From JAKLFA01 sp964450385 (lineage in GTDB: Bacteria > Omnitrophota > Gorgyraeia > Zapsychrales > JANLHA01), in contig CAYVEC010000004.1 of the NCBI GenBank assembly GCA_964450385.1, positions 1 through 64,000 on the forward strand: DNA of 64,000 bases, written 5' to 3'. Made by a program: the position numbers and the translations under genes. Under the pieces are notes generated by a model. The model did not search any database. It was not told the origin of the DNA and saw only the letters and a program-made list of their open reading frames with translations. Of this stretch, positions 35,001 through 50,000 are shown in pieces; positions within the stretch are counted from its first letter, which is position 1; every line of letters starts with the position of its first letter.

Positions 35001-38000
35001 CGGATGTGGCGGATATCACCCGCTACGATGAGACGGCAAAGACCGTTGACCTCACGGGTCAGGTCGGTTTCGGGTTTGGTCAGCGCGTGGAAGGCGACCA
35101 GATCGCCCTCACCTTTGATCCCGGGCCTCGGCCGTTTGAGGTGCCGGGGTCAGCCTACACCGTGAAGGTCGGCGAGGCGGCCTTTATCAAAAACGAAGTA
35201 AAGATTATTCGAAATCCGAATGGGACCGAGGATTATGTCAATCAGTTAAGGGAGGCAGGAGATCAGGATCCGACGCGAATGGTTCGCGATGTCACCGGCG
35301 GGGTTCCGATTGCCGGGATGAGGGTTGTTGACGCGAGTAAGGTCCTTGGTCAGGGCGCGAGCGTGATCGACGTGAATCACCTCGGCCGGGTCGAGGTCCG
35401 TGACGGGAGTGTCGGGTATTTTCTGCCGCTCGGCGTTGATCAGGTGAAGATCGCGGGGACCATCGAGAATCAGCGGATCGATCGGGCGTTCTTGCTGACT
35501 CGTCCATTAAATATTGAAGCGATGCCGGTCACGAATAGTTTCTTGGTGCCGGTTCATGAATTTTTAAACGATGACACGATGGCGATGCGGGTTCGGGATC
35601 TTGCCGGCCGGATTGATCCATATCGTATTCGACATGACGATAAGGGACTTGTCGCGCTGGTATATTCAGACCCGGAGATCACGAATAGCGATGAGCGCGT
35701 GGTTCGGAACCGCTTGTCCGCTGGTTGGGCGGGAGAGCCCGGCGACTGGATCGGCGGCGGCGTGTATGAGGCCCTGATCGACATTGAGCCGAGCGCCTCG
35801 CTCGGCGGCGGCCGTGTTGACCGCATCGCGGATATGCCGCTTAAGGTTCAGGCGATTGATGCAGCTAAGGTCACAGCGTATCAGCAGAAACCCGCGGGCG
35901 ATGGCCCTGCGCCGCAATCAACAGATCTTGAGACCCTGGCCGTGATCGGCACTCTGACCGACGAGCAGAAGGCCCAGGTCGAGGACCAGCTTTATAAGAA
36001 CTTGCGGGCTGCTGCTATCGCGAAGCGGGTGGATGCGGCACTAGCAACAATCAAGGATCCCACGGACGCCGAGAAGAAAAGTATTCTTGAAAAAGAGACG
36101 GCCAACGTTCAGAACGATTCGACATTGATCGCTGAGTTAAAGAGCCAGGCTGACGCCGAGGCCGCACGATATAGCGCGATCCGGGCAACGCCGGGGAGCG
36201 CGGTCACGCTCCAGACGGCTTATGGTACAGGCAGTATCCTAGAGGGCGCGATGATCAATCTGTTCGCCCGGTATAGTGTGCCAGAGCTTGTTGAAAAAAC
36301 AGGCATGTCAGCTAATGTGGCTGCGCAGCTCAAGGCGCATCTCAATGAGGTTGTCAAGAAGAACGGACAGATCAGTCAGTATGCGACATTTAAAGATTTT
36401 GCTGATGAGGTGCTTGGTCGAGGCCGGGATGCCGGGCTGGGCGAGAGCCGCTTGCTGGACGATCAGGTCGCGCGAATCCAGGCAGCGACGCGCGAGCTTA
36501 TTCCGTCAGAGGCCGGGGTGGTTCTCCTGCCGGCGGCGGACACCCAGGAGGGATCGGCGTTTGAGGGCCGCACGAATCCGTTTGGCCCGATGGTCATGTC
36601 CGAGCCGGAGGGAAGCCTTCTTTTGTTGGGCAGGGACGTTGCCGGCGTTGATAGCGGGGTCCAGTCGGCATGGACACACGGCACAGGGGACACAAAATTT
36701 GAGATCGCGTCGAGCACCTTCCGCGGCTCCGACGGCGCGGCAACGGGTCTGTATTACTATACAGAGGAAGGCCAGAAGGCGCCGAGCGCGCATATTTTTA
36801 ATAACACGAATCAATTTGTCTGGTTTTATAACGCGAAGGGCGAGGGGATTCCGGCCCGGGTCAAGGCCATGGACCGGCCGGATATGAAGATGACGGTGCA
36901 GGATGCGGTGCTCACGATCTTGGCCGGGCAGGACAGCGGTTATGATGATCCTTCGAAGGGCATGAGGCTCGGCGATGAGCGGCAGCGCGGATGGCTCATC
37001 CAACTCCTTCCGGAAATTTTCGCTCGGTATTCAAGCGACAATGAATTTATAACGGCGATGAAAAAACTGGGGATCGCTCAGGATGCCGCCGGAGATTTGT
37101 GGAAGGTCCGTTCTGCTGTTTCAGCCGCAACCAGCGGACCAGATGACGCCGGGACATTTGTGTGGATATCCGACACTCAAGCGCCAATTATAGCGACCAC
37201 CCATGTGGATCGGACCATTGAGGCCCGGAAGATCTTTGACGGATTGGATCCGAATCAGCAGAGGGCCCTTGTTGATGCCCTTATTCCTGTTTATGCCCGT
37301 TATCTGGCACCCGGGAAAGGGCTTGATGAGACGTTCGATCCGGTCGCGGTTCTGTCAGGGGAGAATCCGGATGAGATCGGGAGCCTGGGGCTTGCGCAGT
37401 TCACAGGATTAGGCCGCGCCCGGCCGAACGCCATGATCACCGACGGCATCAGCCATGTCATGCCGATCGTCGAGGGCGGGACGCTCTCGGGCATTCAGAC
37501 ACCGTTTGATCGTTTTGCCGTTGATGCCACGATCCGAACTGGGGACGGTTCGTTGGCGGCCCGCGCAAGGGAGATTAAGGTTTTTGAGGATGGCAGATGG
37601 GGGCTGACCTTCCGCGCAGGGGTCGATGGGAAGCCTGCCCAGATCCAGGTCCCGGTGAATAACGCGATACGAGCCGCGATGCTTGATCCTTTGATGCTGG
37701 TTGCCGATAGTTCAGATTATTTTACCGAAGACGGCCCCGGCGGTGCTTCGAGGAGTGGGTTTGTTGAATCAACGGCCAGACCGTATGAAATTTTAAATAA
37801 TGGTCAGGGTCCGTGGCGTCTTGAGCTGGGCAGGGCCCATGGTGTGGTTTCGGAACTGACGCTGTTGTTCGGCGGGATCGGCGCGAATGGCGAGGTGACG
37901 TTGTCCTCAACGCTCGGCATGGTCGGCCGGCATTGGGTTCATGTGGAGGGTCAAAAAACGGCCCAGGCCCGAGCCGCAGAGACATTGCTCAATTATATGC

Positions 38001-41000
38001 AAGCGGTTGGCGCCTTTGGAAAGTATCGCGAAAACGGTCAGACGGCGTGGTTTGTCGGCAACCTTCCGGATACAGCGCGCATGGTTGAGCAGCTGCGCGG
38101 GGGGGAGAGCGTCAGAGGCAGTGACGGCAGATCGATCGATCCGTCTAAAAATGAGACGTTTGTCGCCGGGCCAGGGGGCGTTTTTTATCTCATGGATCCG
38201 CGCTCCGCTGAAAAGGGCGCGAAGGGATATGATCCTAAAAAGCATCTTGTCTTTGGCGACCGGTATGTGGATTTCAATGTTGACGGGAAACCCGGCCGGA
38301 TCCTTTTGTCAGATCTTGGCCGCGGAGAGACAGACAAGGCCGAGGTGAAGGTCGTCCTCCGCTCGGGCCAGGGAGAGGCGGTCGGTTTTGTGCCGTTAAA
38401 GCGCTTTAATTTGATGAGCCGGTCGTTGGATGATTTTTTTAGTTTCAGCATGTTTTTTACTCCGGCCTTAGTATGGAGGTCCACCAAATCCGCCCTTCGT
38501 TCGTTTAGTCGGATTTCGTCGACAGCAGTGAACGAACATGGGGTTCCGGTCTTTGAGGCAAAAAGCGTTCTGGGGCATGAATTTTTTGTGGGCGGGAAGA
38601 AAGAATTGCTCCGCGGGGATTTTAAGGAAACGGCCTTAACCACAGGGGCTTCGTTTGCTCAGACATCCGCGGGCAAGGTGGTTGGGCTTGACGCGATTGA
38701 TGTCTTGTTCGCCGAACCGATTTCGGCAAGGGATTTTGCGAATGCTTCTGACAAGCTGGGATTTTTTAGCAAGATCGGGCGCTTTGTCACCGGTCGTCAG
38801 GAGTCATCGGTCATGATGCAGAATTCTGACGGATCGGTATCATTCTATAGGGCGGGGCATCAGACGAGCCGGATCGGAAGGGAACCCGAGGCGGGAGAAT
38901 TTTTTAGCGATGCGGGTTTGTATCACGGCGACATTAAGAGACGGACGAATTATAATTTGGGTCTGTTAACCGGGATCGTTGACGGATTTGACGGGAACCA
39001 ACGGACCGATGACGTCATTGTGGCAAGTGGTGGGTGGATCCGTCAGATCGATTTTGATCCGGATCAGATGGGCGCCCTGTTTACGCGCGGGAAGACCGAT
39101 GCGGAGGGCCGCGTTGTTGTGCCGCGCGGGCTGTGGGCCTCGGCCAATTCGTGGGCGGCGACTGGCCGGACCCTGAATACCTTTAGCTATGTTCAGGGGG
39201 CAGGCGATGCGGTTAGTTGGGCGCTGATTGTTACGGGAATCGGCGCGGCCGTTGTTAAAGGGGTGGTCAAGGCAGGGGCGCATGCGGGTTCCAAAGTGAT
39301 CATTAAAGAGATTACCAAGCAGTGGGTCTCGTATTATGGCCGGGAGACCTTGCGGCAGCGTGCGGTTTTGACCGGGATCAATGTTGCCTTGACTGGATTT
39401 ATGTCAGGCGGACAAGCTGATCTTTCAGATTATGCCGAGGCGGCATTTTTTACCGCCGCGGTGCCGTATAATTTTGTGCGGTCGGATAGTATTTCAGCGT
39501 TGATGTCCAGGGCGAAGTCTGCGCTGCGGTCGGTTCCTCTTCGGGTTGGCCCGACCACGGCAAAAGTGATTGGCGGCGTCGGAGCGGCTGCGGGCCTCGG
39601 TGTCGGCGCGTATATGTTGAAGGACGGGGTTCAGGGATGGGCTTGGCAGAGGGAAGGGGATGGTTCGGCGGGTCGTGGCTTATTGGGCTGGTATGACGGG
39701 AATAAGAAATGGATTGTTCCGGTCGCCTTTGGGCTGACCGCCTTCGTCGGCGTTAAAGGCGTTCAGTCGGCGATAGCGTCTGGGGCCTCTGGTCGTCAGA
39801 CGGCTCTTCTTCTTTTGGGGTCGGCGGCTGCGGCAGGGATCGCCCTTCACCAGATGCGTAACGATTCCATGATCCAGATGTCCTCTTCGGGGGCCATGGT
39901 GGCTGCCCTTGTGATGGCAGCAGGGGGTCCCTTGTGGAAGGGTGTTGCGGGTTTTGCGGGCAGAGCGGCTCAAGCGGCGACAACAACGGCGGGCAGGAGA
40001 GCTGCGGTGGGGATCGGTGTTGGTCTTGCGGGGACTGGGGCTGCTGGTGTTTTGATTAATAGATACAATGATCGGCCCTGGTATGACGGTGATGGATTGG
40101 CCTGGGGGGTTGTCGGAACGGTCGGAGCCGCGTCGCTGATCGGGTTGTCCGTTCTTGCGGGCGCGGGGGGCCGGACAGCTCCGCGGTCGTTGCTGGCCAT
40201 GGCCCGCCGGACAACGACGCTGGGGCGTGTCTTGGCGGTGGGCGGCGGAGTGGGCGGCACAGCGGTTCTCGTGAATAAACTTCAAGGCCGTTCAGCCTTT
40301 GATGTTGCCGGACTTAAGATGGCGGGCGGCGCTGCCATCGCTGGGATCATGATTGGGGCGACGCATCGTTTCGCCCCGATGGCCTATCGCCAGTTAACGA
40401 GGCCGGGGATTCTGCTTCCCCTGACTCAGATGTCGGTCTTCCAAAATACAATTGATGCCCATTATGGCCTGGATCCCGAGAGCGCCTCATGGACGAGGAA
40501 CGTGTTCCGGACGATTTTTTTGGCCCCTGGCCGCGGGTACATCAATGCGGTATCGTTCCATCATTATAAAGACGATGTTCGAAACTTTTTCGCCGGCCGC
40601 ACCGCGGGTGAGCAGCGGATGATTATCTCGCAGGCTGAAGATCGTTTTGGCCGGTTATTAGCTAGCGGCGTTGTGTATCCGATCGCTTATGGGCGCGCGA
40701 TGGTGAGCGCCCTCACAGGTTCATGGCAGGCGGACACGATCCTTTCTCCGTGGAACACAGTGAAGGCGGTGCTCGATCCGTTGCGTATCCCTGAAAAGGG
40801 GGCCAAGGCGCAGATGGATCAGGACGAATCGTTCACCTTGGCGCATGGCACATGGCTGATCGCGAGTCTGCTCGGGGCCAGGGCTGGTTTTCGAGGATTT
40901 AAATCGGGGTCAGGCGCCACGGCTGATCCAGGGTTTTGGGCAAGGACTCAGTCCGGAGCGTCGACGATGATGTGGAATACGGCGCTTAATATTGCTGGGC

Positions 41001-44000
41001 CAAGCCTTTTTGGAGGCAACAATTCTGAATCGGTGCTCGACCGCGTTAAGGCCTCTTCGTATCAGGTTGATACGATCGCCCGCGGGGCGTTCCTCATGAG
41101 CATGACCGCAGGCCTGATGAGGGGAGCGATGAAAAAAGTTCACCTCGAGATGGCTCCTGCTCACCAGACACGGGTAGGCATCGGCCTAGTATTAGGCGGC
41201 CCAGCAGCACATGTGGCAGGTGCGGCGTGGAGCGAGGGCCTTGATGCCGAGAGTAATCCCCGGATGAAGATCGTCGCAAATACGGTGTCAAATTTGGGGA
41301 CCTTAGCCTTTGGTCTGGGCGCCCTTGTTCTCCTCAAACGGTTCAACCCCGAGGGATGGGTCAAGGCATACAACGCGCATACAGTGTCCGCTCGCTGGGA
41401 TGCGTACGGAACATTAAAGGCCGACTTGGTGATGGCCTTTGGGGTGAAGCCGGCGGCCGCGATCGTGGGCAACGGGCTGGGGATGTTGGGCGCGGGCTCA
41501 CTTGTCTATGGGGGCAAACGGCTCTTCGGGGATCTTGTTTTGAACGAACTCGATGCGTACCGGGACCGTACGCAACGGACATTGCAGGATAGGGTCCGGG
41601 ACACCACGCCGTATTTATTATTTCCGCGGAGTCTGCCAGACGGTCGTCAGATTGAGATCCGTTCTCTGGCCGGACGGTTAAAAGAACGGGATCCTTTACT
41701 TACCCAATTAAACGGAAGAGAACTGTCGGAATTTTCTGAGGACGATCAGGACATGGATCAATTGCGCCAGGAGGCTCGCAAGGCCCTTGGTGATGCAGTG
41801 TCAAAATATAATATTAGCGAGATCGAGCATGATGGTTTGATCGAACTGATCTTGACCCGACGGGTGGATGCTTTTATTGAGAAGCACGGCGTTAACGGCG
41901 AGTATCTCGTGAGCGGGCCGGACGATTCATATATCGTGGCACGCGATCCAAAGACAGAAAGCTATTACCGAGCTGAAGAATATGCCGCCACTGATCGCGC
42001 GAATTTTGTTCTTAATGCGGCGCTGGTGGCCTCTCTCTTTAAGATGGCGCATCATGCGAGACAGCAGATGGCTGTTTTAAATGCGAATCCTAATGCTGCT
42101 GTGGGGGCGGGCAAGACGCTGCTTAAGACCTTGGGGCAATCTATTGACGGAATGGGCGCGACTTATGAATCGGCTAAGGCGAATCCAGCGTTAATGAGCT
42201 TAAAATGGGCGGCGGCAGGCACCGCGGCCGCGGGATTAGGTTATGCGGTTGACGCGTGGGATCAACGCGATGGGACGACGAGCCAGACAGCGCAGAGATG
42301 GGCCGATGCCTTAAAAACAGGCGGGCTTGGTATGGTTGCCATTGGCGGGGGTGTTGCGGCAGGAGGGCTTGTTGATTCTTGGATGAAGCCCGGGACCTTA
42401 AGCGTTGCAGGGATCCTGCACGCGCTGCCTGTAGCCACAGGACGGATGGCCGCGAGCTCGGTCAGCAATATTTTCTTTGTTATGACCCCGCTCTCCGGCG
42501 CCCTGGAGGTTGTCTCGATGGCGGCCAAGGTAGGGGCTCGTACCGGCGGGTCATCACTTGAGAGGAATTTTCATAATGCGACCACCGCCGCGTTTTGGGA
42601 TAACACTCAGGTCTGGAGTGATGTCTCGCAAAAGATGGTTGATATGTCTGCCTTAAAGTATCAGGGGGCGAAGAGTTCTCTCGAGGTTGTTCTCCGTTCG
42701 TTTTCGAACGGGCTTTTTGGTGTTTATGAAAACGGGCCGCGGCGCGGGCAATTGAAGGTAACATCTTGGGCTGAGATGCCGAAGACCCTTCAGGAATTTC
42801 TGCCGTTACCGGCGTGGCTCGGCGGGGCGAAGTCTGAAGACTATAAAGGGATTCAGGGGCAGATGATCGGATTTTCTGTGTCGTTGGCCCTCTTGCGTGG
42901 CGCCACTCCGGTCCTGCAGAATATCAAGGCCGGTAATTTCGGCCGGTGGTTCCAGTCGATGAACCATGCCTTTGATAAGACATTTGAACTTGATCTTTTT
43001 AGACTCCCGGTCCGGCCGAACGCTTCGATATGGAGGAAAAGCGCATCGGAGGTAACAGGGTGGACCTATCGGATGCTTAGCGGGTCCATTGAGGAGATTG
43101 GAGAGCAATTCGCTCAGGTTGGGTTGATGCTGACGCCGATCGGTTATGTGAGCCCGATCCTTCAGCAGTTTGGAGTTTCGGCCCCGAGTGCACGCGCCTT
43201 TGCGGAGCAATTTAATGAGGTCGTGCAGGAGATCGTTTTGAGCGGGAACGCCATGGGGATTCGAAACGCCCGGTACAATATCGTGCCGGTGCTTGATGAG
43301 ATGTTGAAGCCGGGGGCTACTGAGCCGACAATTCGGAAGAGCCTTGAGGGGTTAATTCCGCAGGCCCAGGCCGCCGGAGGTTCGTCCGGCGCAGCGGCGC
43401 CCGGGAGCTCACCCGGAGGCCAGGGCGCTTCGCCATCTCCTGTGGCACCTCAAGAAACAGCGAGCGCCACTGGCCCATCCGTGGCAGGCGGCACAGCGCC
43501 GATCACGGCCGAGGACGTGCCGTTTATTCTTCAGGCGTACGAGGACGCTGGATTTTTAACTAAGGACGGGCTGACCGTCGAGGGGCGGGTGATCTTAACA
43601 GCGGCTCGGCAGATCGCGCAGAGAGCAGAAGGTTCATCTGATGGCGCTGTAAGCGGTCAGGAGTCTGCGGTGCGGGAGGTCTTGACGGCTGCAAAAGCAG
43701 CAGCGGCAGAGGACCGAGAGGAAACCCTTAAAAAATTGAAGGCAGTAGCAGCCTTTTTTTCAAACAGCGCTTCTCAGCTCAAGCGGATAAAGGCGAAGAT
43801 CAAGGATGTGGAGAAGGCCAAGGTCGATGAAGATCGGCGTTTTGATGAGCTGATCAAGAATGCGGACGATATGATGATTACTGAGGCCGCGTCGCTGATC
43901 CTTCAATGGGGCGCCGGTCGCGGCCGAGATTCATCGATGGCCCGGTTGTCACAGGGCCTCCTCACCCGAGGCGGATTGTCATCGGGCTCGTTTATCGGGA

Positions 44001-47000
44001 TGCCTTTTGGTTATATGGCAGCCATGATCAGAGAAGGAGCGTTCGGTAAAGGGCTTAAGACGGCGGAGCTTGAAGGCACGATGTCAGATAGCGGCACGAG
44101 GCGGCGATTTGGACAGCTACGGCCGGCAGGTCAATCTTGGTTGGCGGAACATTTCTTAAATCCTGATCGGACCAGGTCTGAGGAGGATACGCTTGACATG
44201 CAGATTGTTGATTTGGCCGGGCGAGATCGAGACGCTAAAGCAGTGTCGGCCACGGCTGCGGCAGCGCCGGCGGCGTCTAATCCGTTTGACGCTGTTGATG
44301 GCGTGGCGTTTTCGGGAGGCCATCAGGATTCTGTTGCGGCCCGGCAGGGCTTTGATTATGTGCGAGCCCATCATCAGGAGGCCGTGGAGGTCGGGGCTTA
44401 TTATCAAGATCGAGGCGCCACACATCAGGCGACGGTTGATAGCAAGAGCGGGCGTTTTATCGGTGTTGACGGGCAGGTCCTGGATCCGGCACGAGTGACG
44501 GTTATTTATACGCTTGGCGGAATGCGTGAGGAGATGCGTGGTGATGAGGGCACGTCGGAGACAGTGGGACTGGGCGTTGGAGGGATCGATCGGGAGACGG
44601 GGCACATGGTGGTTGTTCTTGACCGGTCCGTTGCTTTTGATACGCAGAATCCGTTTGATAACAGCGTCGTCAATCAGGTGGTTCGTCATGAGCGGAATGA
44701 GATTGCTCGTATCCGTCGGGCAGAACAGCGGGTGGGGCACGCTGAGGCCGGGACGCCTGCGGCTCAACTGGCCCATGAGAATGCTGTCCCGCTTGATGGG
44801 CAGGCTGTTGCTGCGATTCAGGCCAGAACAATTGCGGCGTCGGAGCCGGAGCTCGGCGCGGCCCAGATCGCATTGCGCCTGATGAAGACGTCCGGGATAT
44901 CGTTTGGGGAGGCGCTGGGGCATGCTCAAAGCGCTAAGGGCAGCGTCGGAGGCCGGCCTTTAATGGGCAGCGAGGCCTCTGGCGGTGAGACGCAGGGCGC
45001 AGCGGTATCGGGAGAGGCCAGGGAACAGGTTTCATCCGTTGGTTTGGGTAATGTCACCTTGGTTGCTGCGTCAGGCGGGCAAAAGGGCGCAGGCTCTTCG
45101 GGGGAATCGGCGTCGCAGGGGAGTCGACAGTTAAGTGAAGACCTTGCCAGGGTAAAAGAGAATCTTCGTGTGTCTCGGCAAGAGTTGCGCCGAGTTCCTT
45201 TTGCACATATCAAAGAGATTGTAACATTGAAAGGCCTGCGGAACATGAGGGCCGATAAGGCTCGTTGGAAGCGTGTGATAGCCCAGCTTGAGCGCGAGGC
45301 GCAACGATTACAAACCCCGGTGGAGACGAAGGCTGAAATGCCTCCTACACCGGCTGTGCCGTCTGAAATGAAGACTGTTGAAGTGCCTGCCCCGGCCGAG
45401 GCGAAGGTTCCGGCCCCGGCGGCCCAAGCTCCGTCGCTGAGCACAGCCCTGTCACTTGAAGACTACTTGACCTTGGATCGATCAGGATCCTTAGGCCCCC
45501 AGACGGCCGCTTCCTTAAAGATTTTAGGCAAGGATCCAACATTGGTAGGTAGGACGATAAGGCACAAGGTTGAACGAGGAGATTCTGTTCATGACATCAT
45601 GGATTCGCTGAATCGAATCACCGAAGGACTGTTGCTTCAGTCAGAAATCGATCATATTCGAGCATATGTCCAGAATCTCGTGGCGCTTCAAACGAAGGGA
45701 AGGCAATCTACGTCGGCTTCTTCAACTGAAGCTGTTTCTGTCGCTGTTGAGAAGGCTCAGCCTGAGGTGGGACACGTTGCGGTGGCCCCTGCCGATGTGA
45801 AGGTTCAGGTTCCGGCGACGGAGGCTCCAGCTCCTGTTGAAGCGGCTCCAGCGCCTGTTGTTCCACAATCACCGGCACCTGTGGGTTCGGGTCGAACGGC
45901 TGTTCAGGCTTCTCAAGGAGAGGAACGATCGAAAAGGTCTGCAGCCGTTGAAAAGTATTTTGATCCGGGCGTTGTAAAGGAGGTTTCATCTGCACAGAAG
46001 GATGTTTTGACGCGCGCGAGAGCGGATTTGGATGCCTGGGAGTCGGGCCAAGCGGGCAAGGATCCTCAAGAGGCGTACTCGGTGCTGATGAATCTGCCAC
46101 AAGAAGAGATCTCGGACTCTTCATGGAATATCGCCTTGGATTCGGCGCGTACACGCGCGAGGCGTTTGAGTGAAATGGATTTTGTTACTCATGGGGTTCG
46201 TGAGGTGACGGTTAAGGTCAAGGTTCAGCCAACAAAACCGGGCCAGGAAGCGAGCCACCAACCGCGCACGGTCATTATTAATAATAATGATCAAGAGCAG
46301 GAGATTTCAATCGGCAATGATCGACATATCGTGCTTCGCGCCAATGAGGCGATCCTTTTAGATGCCGATCGTCGAGGCGGATTGGTGTTTGCGTTTGATC
46401 GAAAAGATCGTGGGAAGATAGAGACGCGGATTCTTGATATTGCGAATCGGACTTCAGATGGAGTCGTGGCCCGATTGGATTGGTCTGAGACGGACCAGGC
46501 GGCACAGCGGGCTGAGGTCACAGGTGGCAGCTGGACGAGACAGGTCTCGGCAGGATGGACGATAGAAAAAGATGCAAATGATCAGGTCACCGATGTTCGC
46601 GATGTGGTGTTGAGGCGAACGGTTTCCGTATCCCAAGGCGCGCGCGCAGAAACGATAGAGACGGGCGATGTGAACGGGTTTGCTCAATTATGGCGGTTCC
46701 TTAGGATCATGGCTGCGCCGTCGAGTTTGCAACCAGCACAGGCAGAGAAGCGCGACCGCGTGCTGAATTGGCTTGCGGAGGATGCGGCGCGCGCCGAGGC
46801 GTGGGTGCGAAGAACCGTACCGGCCGCGGTCGGGGATTATTTAGAGATGGAGTATGGCAGTACCTGGGCGAGAGATGTTGGGCGTGTCCATGATCATCAG
46901 ACAGCAACGAGGCTTTTTGCTGCGCTGAATGAGGCCTTGGCTAAGGCTCAGCGCGACCAGAACGTTCCTTCTCCGGCGGAGATCCGCGGGTCAACGGTTT

Positions 47001-50000
47001 TGGACACAGGCGCCGTCGTTGGAGTCGATCAACGGGTGATCGGATTTGTGAGCGATGATGGGCGGACGTTCTGGCGGGGAGAGGACTCAGACGACGTCGG
47101 GTCTGTCGGGGCTGAGGGGCTGGGTGATGCTGTTAATAGCGTCTTGAGGGGGCTCAGGGAAAAGACGGATGAGCCAAGATCTGTTGCTGTCTCGTCGCAA
47201 GGACTTATTGTGTCGGGAGAGAACGGTTCGACAGGATCGATGGAGCGAGCTTTTGTTATGGCCCGGGATCCTGAGACAGGGAAAATGGAGCACGTTGGAT
47301 ATGCCCTAAGGGATACCGGAGACGTAAATAAGACACAGGAGTATGTAAGTCGATTAACTGAGAGCCGGGATTATTCTTGGGACGCGACTGCTTCGGGATG
47401 GGCATTTTTTACCAAGGAGCAATATCGCAAGATTAAATTTGAAGGTTTTGAAGAGTTGTTGGCGCAGCCTCAGAACTGGCGATTAGAGGATGCGTATGAT
47501 GAAGGCCGGGTGACGGAGATTAGCGGAACGACGGCTGCTAAAAAGCCCCATGAGAAGGCGGCGCAGGAGGGGTTGAAGCAGGCCGTGGCTGAGGCGGAGG
47601 GATTGCGTGATGTGGTTATTAGCGTAGAAGGCGCGGCACAGCCAAACGTTGATATCGAAGAGAAACTTTTCGGCCGGTTACAAGCAGCGCATGACAGCTC
47701 CCTGCAGGGTGGGCAGCGGCGGCGGATCGTTTTGGAGCATATTGGTGAGGAGGGGATGAAAGAAAAATATTCGGCGTTTTTTGACCGCGTCATTGATTTT
47801 GAGGATACGGTCGGTGCTTCGAGCGTGAACGACTATACTGATTCTCAATTAAGAGACTTATATTTTAAGAAAAAAGATATTTCTGCGCCGACAGCGCACC
47901 AGAAGAATGAAGCGCTTCATTTGGCTAGGGCCCTTAGAGAAATTTTTGGAAAAAACATGTCAGCCCGGGCGTTCGCGTTTGGGATGATGCAGACCATAAA
48001 GGACAAGCTCCTTTCAGCCCATTCTGGTCGGCATAGCCCTGACAAAACCCCCACATGGACGGTGTATTTGTCTGAGATCACGAATATTTCTCCGTTCCGA
48101 CAGGCGATCGAAGCGCCGCGGCTTCAGCCGGACCCCGAGATGATCGATGATTATAAAGAGCTCATCATGCACGAGATGCTCGATGGCCTGACCCATTGGC
48201 AGGCTGTGGAATTCCGGCGCCTGATGCTCCTCGCGCCTCAGGTGCTTGAAATCAAGGCCGAGCATGTCCGTCATGATTTTAGGGATGGATCCGGATATGA
48301 GATCCTTGAGGTGACCGATACCAACGGGGGGAAGAAGACGATCCGTTCGGTCTTGACGGTGGTCGAACAGGGCGAGCGCAGGTTGCGTCATTTGGAGCAT
48401 GGGAGGCTGAAGGCAGGAGAGGTGTATCAAGCGGGCAGTCTCAAGCCAGTTCCGAGGGCTCAGGCAGAGTCAATGATTAAGGCGTATGCACAGGTCCCGG
48501 TCATGCCTAGTCAGGACGAGGAGGCCGAATACGGCGCCTCTGTGGGGCGCTTGACAAATGATGTCAGGGAGCGGATCGAGCGCGGCTTTGCACAAGAGGA
48601 CACGAACGATGGTTCGCTGCAGCTTTATTCATTCGATACCTCCGACGGGATTACCGTTAGGGTTTTCCGGGTCCCGGAACTCGCGCGGACCGAAGAGGGC
48701 CGCCCGGTGACCGGGTATATTCCCGAGGGCAAAAACGAGATCTGGCTCGCGGATATTGAGTGGACGGCCAAGACGCTTGCTGAGGCGGCGGGCTATGATC
48801 CTGACAGTACGAAAAAACTCATCACCGAGTCCCGGCTAGAGATTTTGACCCATGAGCTCGCCGAGATCCGCGCCGGACGCGACCATAAGGCCGGGATGGG
48901 GGCGACCGGCGATTTTCGTGCCGAGGCCGCAGTCCGCTGGCAGATGTCGGAGCCTGAGCATCGTGCGGCGGCTTTCCGCGCGGGCGGCGTCGAGGAGGCT
49001 GCCTCGCCGTTTGCTGATCGCCCGGTCATCGATCCCGCTGCCGTGCTTCCCGCTGCACCGGCCGTGACCCCAGCGATCGGGGCTGAGGCTCTGCCGATCC
49101 TGACGCCGGTCGGTCCTGTTTCCCCTGTGCTACGGGGGCTGCCGCAGGCTCGTGATGGTCTGCCGCAGGATATTGAGGTTGTCAAGGCCGACGATGTCCC
49201 TCAGGCCGTTCAGCAGTATATCAATTCAGAAAATGATGTCTATATTTTGCACGAAGGCGGTCTCGAGCCGGTTCGGGTTAACGGTCAGGGTCGGGTTACG
49301 GTTGTCGCGAACACATTCCCTCCGTCATCGCCGATCGCCCGACGTCTTGTGGCCGAAGGCGCGGTGATCGATCCTCGGTTCCTTGACGGCGTGACTGACG
49401 TTGAGGGTGAGGCCGCATCGTTTGTTCGTCTCGCTGTCCCGGCATTAAAGGGCGGGTCAGCGGTTGATGCGGGCGCCCCGGTTTATGTGGACGCGCGCAC
49501 GACGGCAGATTCTCCGGCGGGGGTTGGCGAGGGGCTGGTCCGTGTGATCGCGGAGATCGAAGATCAGGCCGGGCGTCGGCCGGATGTGGTGCGGTTGACC
49601 GATGCCGGGGCCGTGGCAGATGTTGTATTGACGGAAACGCGAGACGGGCTGATCATCGCGGATGTCAGCCGCCGTGTTTTGGGCCGAGAGGACCGCGGGA
49701 TCGTGGGCGCGATCGGCGCGGCGGCAAAAGAAGACGCGGGCCGTTCGACGGTCGCTGGGCTGATCGCGAAGGCCACGGCCTGGACAGGGGCCTTGAGCAT
49801 TGCGAGGGAGCGCGGTGCGGCCGCGAAAGATTTCTTATTTAGAGGGATGAGCGAGCCGGAGATCCGCCGGATCGCTCCGCGTGAGTTGAGCGAACGGGTT
49901 CTTGGCGCTGGGCGCGGCGTTGGTGATGTGGATGTGAGGAAGGCTTTGGTCGGAAGGGCCGCAACAGCGGCGGCGAGCGGTATTCGTGATGACGCCGCGA

